Positions 39,771-51,200 of a DNA stretch of 64,000 bases are shown here, one piece after another. The notes beneath the pieces were generated by a model that searched no databases, was not told the origin of the DNA, and saw only the letters and a program-made list of their open reading frames with translations. Position 1 is the stretch's first letter; every line of letters begins with the position of its first letter. The stretch lies in assembly GCA_945859605.1 (NCBI GenBank), contig OX243823.1, positions 33,033,889-33,097,888 of the forward strand, read 5' to 3'. The position numbers were made by a program, and so were the translations under genes. This DNA is from Lumbricus rubellus (taxonomy: Eukaryota > Annelida > Clitellata > Crassiclitellata > Lumbricidae).

Positions 39771-42194
39771 TGATGATGATGATGATGATGATGACGATGA
39801 CGATGATGATGATGATGATGATGATGATGACGATGACGATGAAGATGAAGATGATGACGATGATGATATTTACTTAGCCCAGACGAGTCGACCTTCATCC
39901 TCAGCCAATCGGAAGACGTTTGTTATTCCACCGACCACGAGTAAACCCTTTTGAATATAAAACTGAAATATTTCAATTGACTGTCATCTCCATGTAGCTC
40001 ATTACAATGCAGGTTGGTTGTCCCTCGGAACGCCATCTAGCCTATGATTATAATCGACCACTGCTCAGGAGTGAGTGCCGGTGAGATGGAGGCAGAGGAC
40101 AAACGCCAATAATTATTTTTTTATATATATATATAAACGTATAATATAGGCCTAGTTATATACATATTTAAATGTTATAAATGTTATGATTTGTGTCCTT
40201 TTACATATAAGAAAAAAAATTACATATAATAATTTTTTATTATAGCTGGGAAAATTTGCTTAAACTTCGAGTTAACAACTGTTATATACTGAATAAAATC
40301 ATATTCTATATAATTAATCCAACACCGCGCCTTTGCCTCTGTCTGCCCTTTTCTTTTGGAATGGCCTTTCTACTATTATTCGTGCTCAGATTTTATCTGG
40401 AGGCTTTACTTTATCTGCCAGATGTCTTAAGACTTTTCTTTTCCCATGAGTTCTTCGCACTGGGAGCGCCTCTGATTAGGTTGTACTGTGAGAGGCGCTT
40501 TATAAATCCAAAAATAGAATAGATTAGAATATCGCACCCACACTGTTCAATTTGTTTATGAAAAATTAGTCTATCATTAATCCTCAGGATAGTTTAAGAC
40601 CTGTCACTGCTCTGCACAGAGCCCAAATTTTTCTCATCAACCTCTGTCACTGCTTCACCATCATAGTCATCTGCGTAATAGCTGTAGTCATAAGTTAGTT
40701 TTTTTAGGATAATATATTATATACCTTGACGAAAATGGCAATGATTCCAACCATCATGATAATGAATTGAAAGACGTCAGTCCAAATCACAGCTCGCATT
40801 CCACCCTACGGTAACAAGACATCCTTCCATATTAATAACAATTTCATTACTACATTGTATTTGCTTCATTTGCGTCTCTAAAAATTCCTGCAACCTACTC
40901 ATTAATTTCATTCAATCATTCATTCATTCATCCATTCATTCATTCACTTCTCCCGGCATAGTCGAGCAACTCATTCATTTATAAACTCATGTTGTTATTA
41001 ATCTTTGTATGTAGGCTATAATTGCTAGCCTACAAGCCTAATTATAGTAGTTGTCAACACCACTAATGCGGTTTTTTGTAAGTCGTCATTCATTCATTCT
41101 GAATAGATCAGAAGCGCGCCGAGAGGCAGAGAAGGAGAGACGCTGAAGATGACATCAATGATTTTGCAGTAATCTAACCGCATACGATAACATTTATGAT
41201 GATAATTTGGCGATATAAACAAAAATCCAATTGCTCAGATCGCAGGAAGTCTGAGACAATCGCAACCAAAATGTTTTATCATATATTAATATAATCTATT
41301 AGGCTAATATAGATTTAATTCAAGTTGAAAATAAGTGCATAGCTACAACGAATAATACGGTAACAAAACACTGTGAAAATGTGATAAATCCCAAATAAAA
41401 CAGCAAATTAAAAACATTGCAGGCCTAACTACACATCATTATGATGCTAATGACAATACACTATGAGAAAGAAAATGGCATGTTAAATAAATTATAATGA
41501 CTGTGTTAATGGCGTTATTATTTTTAGGCCATCGCCACGGACTGTATTTCAAATCGGAACGCCACTCGTCTGGTAGGATAATAGATAAGATGTAGACTAC
41601 TTACGAGAGCTGTATACGACACCGAAACAACGGCCATAAGTGGTACGGAAACGGAAAGTGGCAAGCCAGTGGCTGAGAAAAGAACAAATAATTTTTATAT
41701 GACCAATAATTCGTTACTCAATATGTTGTCATTCTTTGTTCAGCGTAAGTAGGCCCTACCGCCATTTCGCAGCTAAAATATCGATGTTGAGGTTCCGCAG
41801 CGCTAAAGATGACGGCGACAATGATGATGACAGTAATGGATAGACTAAGAGTTCTACTCACACCCACATGACCTAACCACGTGACTCCATTAGTCCCCGA
41901 CCCCGTGGATGATGCTGACGACGAAATGATGATGGCCGTGGTAATCACCATGACGAAAATGAAGAAGAATACAAGAATACACAGATAATTATTATTGTTT
42001 ATAGATACCAGATTCCAGAGCTGCTGACGGGGCATAAATTGCCCCTCCCATGAATTGAACCTAGGCCAGAAACAGACAGAGAACCATATAATTTCTGTAG
42101 GCTAAATGTTCTTCGTCAGTCACAAGGCTTCATCCTTAAAAATGTAATAGCATCATTACCATAGTCGTCGACGTCATCACCATCATCATCGTCG

Positions 42195-42246
<52 letters not shown>

Positions 42247-45200
42247 CTTATTTCTGTTCTTCACCACCAATATTATGATCATCTGTGGCATGGTTCCTTG
42301 CTCTGCAATGCTGGTCCGAATCCGGTGCCACAACTGTAAATAGCAAGCTCCTCTCATTGACCCTGTAAACAATTATAGCCTAGCCCTACCCTGACAATGC
42401 AATTCTCTTCTAAAGTCTCTGCGTGTGTGAAACATTAACAGTGTTGTACAGTAACGAAGTAAAAGTAACGCGTTACTGTACTTAAGTAAAAGTGTGAGTA
42501 CTTTCACATGTAACGAAGTATCGAAAAAATAAAATACTTTTACTTTCAACGAAGTAAAATTTTACCCATATTTCAGTACTTTTACTTCGTTACAATTTAT
42601 GTGACACTCGTTACAATGTTCGTTACTTCAAAGCGTTAATTAACATTTCGTTTCGCTAAGCTAAGACAGCTTATTCAAATTCGCATGCCTAAAAATAGAT
42701 TTTCGATGGTGGTGCACGCTGGATGCAGTGCCGTTTCTGCAGCAGAAATGCTTTTCGGCTGTGCATTGTGCTAAAATGAATCAGAAGCGTGCGTACTAGA
42801 CTTAATGATAACCATTTCGAGAATTTAGTATTTTTGAAGGTTATTAATCAATTGAGTTATAGAAAGCTCGGTACTTTTACTTTTTACTTTAAAAGTATTA
42901 TTGGAAGGGGATACTTTTTACTTTTACTTAAGTAAAATTTGTGATGAGTACTTTTACTTTTACTTAAGTAATTAAAATCCACTTTACTTTTACTTTTACT
43001 TAAGTACATTTGCCCGATACTTTCAACAACACTGAACATTAAGTACGAAACAATTTCACATTTAAAAGCGACGTTCTCTTACCCCGAACATGATTCCCAA
43101 TGCAGCTCCAAATATCCTGATGGTCTTCGACATAAATCGCCGTTCCAAGTACTGAAATAGAGACACGCACACAGATAGTATAAGGCTTATAGGTAGTTGC
43201 AACGATCAAGAGCAGAAAATCGCTAAAACACAAGGCGTGCTAAGTCACCTTTCTCCCGACCAGGGCGACGTAGGACTTGCGGATATTACAGTTGAATTGC
43301 AGGCTGTCTGTCAGTGTCTGATCTGTTAGTAGTCTATAGTTAAGATTGATGTTAATTAAGATTGTTTTTGTAATCAAACTGCGTTGTGGTAATTTGAAAA
43401 TAAAGAAAAGAATATTGTTACTCGGCACAACCAGCGCGAAGAACCCATGGGAAGAAAAGTCTTAATGGAACGGTCAGAAACACTAGCGCTCCAGATAAGA
43501 GCTGAGCGTGAGTTATACCAGGAGGGTCATTCCACAGAGTTTGCGGCAATAGGGGTATATGCAGGATGTTGTTTCGAGACCGTGGTACAGGAAGGTCACG
43601 ATGGTAAAAAGAGAGAAGAGCAGTAGAGGTCATTGTAGCAGCCTGGGACATTTGACCTATATAGCCTTCAGTTTCGTCCATCTGACCTATACGGCCTTCA
43701 CTTTCGTCCATTTGACCAATACCCGCCTAGAAAATTGAGCGCCCGCGCAGTTTGACCAATACTATGCTTACTTTTTCATATTCGACGTCTGGCACAAAAA
43801 AAATTCTCTGGCGTAAAAAAAAATTTTCTCCGGCGTATACAAAATGGACTACTCGAAGAAAACTGTTACTGAATTACGAAAAATCGCCGAGCAGAGCGGC
43901 ATGGATGGATATTTTACAAGACGGCGGAAAGCGGAGTTGATTGCTAAAATTGACGCCCACAACACACCTTCAATCCTGTGTAGTGTTAGTTTGCTCGACG
44001 ACCTCGATGTCTTCGATGGATGCCTATACAAGATTCACTTCGTTAATTGTCAACGCAATGGAAACTCATCCCCGAGTGATGCAAGTTTGATCGACGACCT
44101 CGTCCACGATAGCGAATGTCCATACAAGATTCAATCCCCGTGTGATATTAGTTTTCTCGACGACCTCGTTCACGACGACGAATGCCCATACAAGATTCAA
44201 TCCCAGTGTGATACTAATTTGCTCGACGACCTCGATGCCTTCGACGAACGCCCATACAAGCTTCACGTCGTTAATCGTCAACGCAATGGAAACTCATCCC
44301 CGAGTGATGCAAGTTTGATCGACGTCGACGAACGCCCATACAAGCTTCACGTCGTTAATCGTCAACGCAATGGAAACTCATCCCCGAGTGATGCAAGTTT
44401 GATCGACGTCGACGAACGCCCATACAAGCTTCACGTCGTTAATCGCAATGGCACTGTCACCAAGTTTTCATTTTCAAACCAGAATAGTAGAAGGGACTAC
44501 GAGAATGCCTCGGTGTAAACACAACAGACTCAAAGTCTGACGGGCGTATTTTTCTGTGAAACTTTTTTCATATGTCTTCGCTAGCCACCTCGACATCTGA
44601 AAAACGAAAGCACATTTTTTCATAATCGACGTCTGGCGTAAAAATTTTTTCTCTTGTGTATGTAAAATAACTGAAAAATGGAATATACAGCTCGGCCTAA
44701 AGACAAGATATCCCAATATAAAATGGACTACTCATCGTATAATCTGAAAGAATTACGACAAATTCCTAAACAGAGAGGACAAAGAGGATACTCGAGTTTG
44801 CGAAAAGCTGAACTCATAGCGTTCATATCGCAGGGAGATCGACTAGGCGCTCGGGCTCAGGTCAACAAAGCACAAGCGCATACTCCCGCCACTGTGCGAG
44901 AATTGCGAGAAATTGCAAAAAAGAGAGGTGTGCGAGGATACTCGAGATTAGCAAAAGCGGAGCTTACGGCATTCTTGACTACTACTTGGAAATTTTTGCA
45001 TCCGGGGAAAAATAAAACAGTTTTTTCGGATTGGTTGACTAGCGAGATTAGTCAGTTACCTCCTCAAATAAAACCGCCCATTCATAGGTTCAAACTTCGA
45101 GAGACTGCGATGGCTATCAAAGGGTTTACAAAAAGATACACGATCGATGGCGACAGCAGGATCGATGTTGCAACTTTTCTCAAGGCTGCAAGACCGCAGG

Positions 45201-48200
45201 TAGTTAGGCTGCTAGGGAAAAATCGAGGGGTAAAAGTTCAACTCGATCTCATGTGCGTAATGGAGAAAGTAGATATGAAAACCGGCGAAGTAGTAACGGC
45301 TGAGCCTAATTTCAAATCAAAGAGTGATATTATTTTAGAAGCAACCGATGTGAGAGAAATATATACCAACGCAGCGGATAAAATTAAGGAGAGCATGGCA
45401 AGTTTTCAGATGCGGGGGAGTAATTGGAGATTCAAAACCGTTTTGAAGTTGGATATCGATACAGTGGTATATAAACCATTGAAAGGAAGTTCTTATATTC
45501 CACTTCCAGATTATTTAGCGAATAAAAAGGCTATTATTAATATGAAGAACAAAGATGAAGAATGCTTCAAGTGGTGTGTAACGAGAGCTGTAAACCCCGT
45601 TGAAGAACATCCGGAGAGAATTACGAAAGAATTAATTAGACAGTCTGAGGAACTCAATTGGTCTGGTATTGAATTCCCAGTAGCAGCGGATGCTAATGTG
45701 ATAGGTAAGTTTGAGAAAAATAATAATATTAGTGTTAATGTTTTTGGTTACGAGAAAGATGTGAATCTGTTCCCACTATATATATCAAAGCATGAGAACG
45801 ATAGGTGTGTAGATCTATTACTCATTTCTGATGGAGAAAAGAAGCATTATTGTTGGATCAGGAATTTCAATAGACTGATGGCGGTGAAAACAGAAAATAC
45901 TAGTACATCAATGTACCATTGTAAAAGATGTCTAATAGGGTTCAGTAGAAAAGAATCGCTTCACAAACATACTGAGTACTGTTCGCAGCAGGACGCCCAA
46001 CGAATAGAACTACCCAAACCTGGGACTATGCTAAGTTTTACACATTATTATAGAAAGATGCGTGTACCGTTTGTGTACTTTGCCGATTTTGAATCGTTCA
46101 TCAAACCTATCGGTACATGTCAACCCGTTCCTAGCACGTCCTACACCAACAAGTATCAAAAACATACGCCCAGCTCGTTTTGTTATCATTTGAAATGCTT
46201 CGACGATGAAGTTTATTCCCAAGAGCCGGTGCGTTTTACAGCTGAAAACGAAGACGATGATGTTGCTCAGTTATTCATAGACTCTATCGAAGAAAATGTA
46301 AAACGAATATACAACGAGTTCAAATTCCCCAAGAAGATGATATTCGGCAAAACTGAACAGAAATGTTATGATGAAGCTGTCAACTGCCATATCTGTGGGG
46401 GAGAGTTGCGTGAAGATCGAGTTCGAGATCACTGTCATTTGACTGGAAAATTTAGAGGTGCCGCTCACAACCTTTGTAATCTGAAATACAAAGTCCCCAA
46501 GTTCTTCCCCGTCGTATTTCACAATTTGACCGGTTATGACGGCCATTTATTTATCAAGAAATTACGAGGTGAACACGGCGAGAAAATCAAATGCATTCCC
46601 TGCAACGAAGAAAAGTATATCTCATTCAGCAGAGAGGTCGTCGTCGATAAGTTTGTAGACAAAGATGGAAAAGAGAAAGAAGTCAAACGCGAATTACGTT
46701 TTATCGATAGTTTTAGATTCATGCATTCGAGTCTCGACGCGTTATCGAAAAATCTTCAGAAAGATCAGTGCAAGAATTTAGGGAAATTTTTTGAGGGTGA
46801 GAAGCTGGATCTTTTACTCAGAAAAGGCGTTTACCCGTATGATTACGTAGATGGTGTTGAAAGATTAAACGAAACCGAATTGCCGCCGAAACATGCCTTC
46901 TATTCAAAACTAAACGATTCGGGTATTAGTGAAAAAGATTACGAGCACGCGAAAACGGTATGGGCCAAATTTGAATGCAAAACATTACGCCAATATCACG
47001 ACTTGTACAATTTATCGGATGTTCTATTATTAGCGGATGTCTTTGAAAACTTTAGAGACGTCTGTATGAAGCACTACAACCTAGATCCCGCGTGGTATTA
47101 TACTTCGCCTGGACTTGCTTGGGACGCGGCGTTGAAGACGACTGGTGTAGAGTTGGAGTTGTTGAGTGACTACGATATGTTGCTGATGATCAAGCAGGGA
47201 ATACGAGGAGGCGTCAGCACGATTTCACATCGATACGCGAAGGCGAACAACGAGTACATGGGAGAAGCTTTCAACCCCACCCAGCATTCAGTATTCATTC
47301 CATACTTGGACGCGAACAACTTGTACGGATGGGCGATGAGCAAACCGTTACCAACTCATGGGTTTGAATGGATGAACGATGACGAATTGAATGATTGGAG
47401 AAACATTACCGAACGAGATGGAGTGGGATGTGTGTTAGAAGTCGACTTAGAATATCCGAAGGAATTGCACGACCTGCATAATGATTATCCTCTAGCTCCA
47501 GAGAGTGTAAAACCCGCGGGATCGAATGTAGCGAAACTCATTCCAAACTTGAACGATAAAAATAAGTACGTCGTTCATTACGAAAATTTAAAATTGTACG
47601 AAAGTCTCGGATTGAAAATCATTAAAATACATCGGGGAATAAAATTCCAAGAAAGTGCCTGGCTGAAAAAGTATATCGATCTGAATACCAACCTGAGAAC
47701 GAAAGCTACGAACGATTTTGAGAAAGACTTTTTCAAGCTGATGAACAATAGCGTTTTCGGTAAAACAATGGAAGCTATCGAGAATCGAGTTGACATACGA
47801 TTGGTGAGTGATGAGAAGGAAGCTATCAAGCTAGCCGCGAAAATTAATTACGACAGACGAACTATTTTCGACGAAAACCTCATCGCCGTTCACATGAAAA
47901 AGACCAAGTTGTTTTACAACAAGCCGATATATCTAGGGATGTGTATATTAGACGTCAGTAAGACGCTCATGTATGATTTTCATTATAATTACATCAAGGC
48001 TAAGTACGGAGATAGGGCCAAGCTATTATTCACCGATACCGATTCTTTGGCGTATGAAATTAAAACGGAAGACTTCTACAAAGATATTTCCCCCGACGTC
48101 CAAAGTATGTTTGATACTTCAGACTATCCGAGAGATCATCCGTCAGGTATAGAATATGGCGTTAATAAAAAAGTGATTGGTATGTTCAAAGACGAAGCCG

Positions 48201-51200
48201 CGGGAAAACAGATCGAAGATTTGTCGAACTGCGATCCAAGTTGTACTCTTACAAGATGGCGGGTGAAGACTACAAGAAATGTAAAGGAGTGAAAAAGAAC
48301 GTCGTCAAGAAATCAATCACTCACGCAGATTACAAAGACTGCGTGTTTACGAAAAGACAACAGTCGAGAGCGATGAACGTCATTCGATCCTATCGCCATG
48401 AAATTTACACCGAAGAAGTAAATAAAATAGCTCTGTCTGCCGACGACGACAAAAGAGTAATAATGGACGACGGGATCCATACCCTAGCCTATGGGCACTA
48501 CACGCTGAAAACTAAACAAAATAAAGAATAATTTACACTAATATAAAATGGATGCGGTAAAAGTGTGTACCAAATGCAAAATAGAAAAAAGCTTGGACGA
48601 ATTTCACAAAGATCATACGCAAAAGAACGGAAGCTATCCGAGCTGCAAACTTTGTAAAAATGCCAAAGTAAAGGAGCTTGCGCACAAATACGCAAGACAG
48701 GAAAATAGGGAGACAAAAGACACAAAAGTTTGCAGTCGGTGTAAAATAAATAAGAACATATCGGGATACGACAACAATCGATTTCAAAAAGATGGAAAGG
48801 CGAATGAATGCAAAAATTGCAGACATAAATATTATCTCGCCTGCGTAGAAGCTCAAAAGCTCATTAGTTTGTGAAACATCTAGATGAAATATTAAAATGA
48901 GCTATACAACTGTGAAAAATATAAATGTCGAAGGCGTAGTCCTCGCAAATCATCCGTTGACGAATTTTGAACTACTAGATGCCGCGAAAAAGCTCAATAT
49001 CCCTAATTTCCGGGGAGTATTTCTCAGAGACGAGCTGCCGAAGAAACCTAGACGAACTGAATGTGTGATATTGAATCTAGACGATTCTAATGGAACCGGC
49101 TCGCACTGGGTCGCTTTTTTGAAGAACGGCAAGGATAAAATATATTTCGACAGCTATGGCCTGTCCCCTCCCACAGAACTGGTAAAGTATTTACAGAGTC
49201 CCGTGTACTACAATAACGAACGCGTACAGCCCGACAACGAAGTGTTTTGCGGTCATTTATGCCTGCACGTCCTGAAAAAACATGTAAAGATGGAGTGAGT
49301 TTTCAAGAAGTTATAAATAGCCTGCATTAAAAATTATTATATGTAGAAAATGCCTGTCGATAAATTTGGTCATACAGATTCAGGATCTACGCAAAGAGTA
49401 ATTGCCGGAGGAGTTACTGAAAGTCAGGTAAATAGTACTTTTCTAAGGCTAGATGGAGCAAACCCGGCGACTGGCGATCTAAATATGAGTGGCCATACTA
49501 TTAGAGGTCTGCCTACAACGAATACAACGAATACAACGAATACAGCGAATACTCCGGAAGCGGGAATAGATGAGGCTGTAAGTCGGGGGCAAGTAATAGA
49601 TTTACTGCAGAATCACGACGACGTCCCGACCGACAATAATCATTTGACGAATAAGAAATACGTCGATGAACAACTTACTTCGAAAGTGGCGACAGTAGTA
49701 GGACCCGCTGTTAGCGCTTACAGTTCAACTCAACAGGCTATAATCGCTAAAACTCACACTGCAGTTACTTTTGACGTAATAAGATGCGGTACCGCAAGAC
49801 ACGGTATTGAACAGGGCATCGGATCGACTTCTTTCTTCCCCAGTAAAGCCGGGTACTATATCGTTTCGGTGTACATAGAATTTTGTAACAATAGTAATAC
49901 CGCGTATGGCACCGTCCACCTGTATAAAAATGGGGCGTCGTACATGCAAATTGCGGGCGGAGGGGGCACGAAAGGTTCGCAAAACCATTCAATCGGTAGT
50001 AACATAGTTTTTCTAGACGAATTCGATTACCTCAGCATACACGCTTTTTCATCCATCGCCACGAACATTTTGTGTAGGGACTTTTCAGCGGTATTCTTAC
50101 GGTCCTAATTAATAAAAATTATTATATTCAAAATGCCTGTTGATTAATTTGGACATACAGATTCAGGATCTACTCAAAGAATACTTGCAGGGGCGTTACG
50201 CTGTCCCAAGTAAACAGTACTTTTCTAAGGCTAGATGGGGCAAATCCGGCGACTGGGAATCTAAATATGAATGGCAACTGCATCAAAGGCCTGCCAATAA
50301 CGAATAATCCGGATGCGGGAATGGATGAAGCGCTAAGTTGGGGACAAGCTATAGATTTGATTACGAATCACGCGGGCATTCCGTCAAACGATAATCATTT
50401 GACGAATAAAAAATACGTAGACGAACGAATTGCTTCGATAGTGCCTAGACCCACCGCTGAGGTCGCTTTTGGACCGGCGTTTAGTGTTTACGCCCTCTCG
50501 GCTCAGGCTATCATCGCTAACACAATAACGCAAGTAACATTTGGAACTGTAAAATTCGATCCGGATAATTGTCTAGTCAATTCGAACCGTTTCCTTCCTC
50601 GGAAAGCTGGTTGTTACATGGTTACGACGTGTTTGGAAATACGCGACAATAGTGCTAAATATACCGAAAGTATTGGCTTGTACAAAAGTGGGGGAGTGTA
50701 CACGCTGATTGTCGGTGGCGGAGGTAAGGCCGGGGCGAAAAAATATGTATCGAGCACTAGCCTAGTTCGATTAACTAATACCGATTATCTCGAGATATTT
50801 ATTACTTCGCCTAATCCGGTAAATATTTTAGTTCGCGATTTTTCAGCAGCATACTTACGACCTTAGAATTCAAAACCGAATCAAGTTTTGAATTTGAATA
50901 CTACACTTCATCTACACTTCATCTACACTTCATCGACCATTCTTTCATGAACTTCAATATACCACGCTCATTTTCTGGCCGTCCGATTGAAACCTCAGTA
51001 ACTTGTCTGAAATCACCATTGCGTACGCTTCCGTATTAGCCGGCGGCGCCGTTTTGAACGTGCCTTTGATCTGAATATCGACCACCGATGACTTCAGACG
51101 CTCGGATTGCTTGCTCACGTCAAACACCATAATCGGAAACAGATCTTTGAAATCCGAGGGTGTGATATTGCATTGTGTCATTAGTTCGTCCATTCCATAG

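Larger units (their letters stand above)
43622..44628 (+). repeat. Polinton left terminal inverted repeat (1007 bp)
   Basis: Matches the right TIR (58626-59546) in inverted orientation from the terminal AGTAGAGG through ...TTTTTTCATAATCG at 44628. It is 86 bp longer than the right copy: one extra 84-bp repeat unit plus 2 bases. It contains subterminal direct repeats of the type GACCTATAyrGCCTTCA and TTTGACCAATAC (43650-43765) and one gene. Confidence 0.95.

Noticed and set aside
44678..44722. Polymerase start at the upstream ATG 44678
   Set aside because: The 15 extra residues have no similarity to the TIR gene. The second ATG follows TATAAA and matches the MDYS start of the TIR gene, so 44723 is preferred, though 44678 is not excluded.
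49725..49992. Minus-strand frames opposite the fibre-like gene
   Set aside because: Shadow frames of the coding + strand. The same holds for 46031, 46271, 47578, 54042, 54569, 55005 and 56675.
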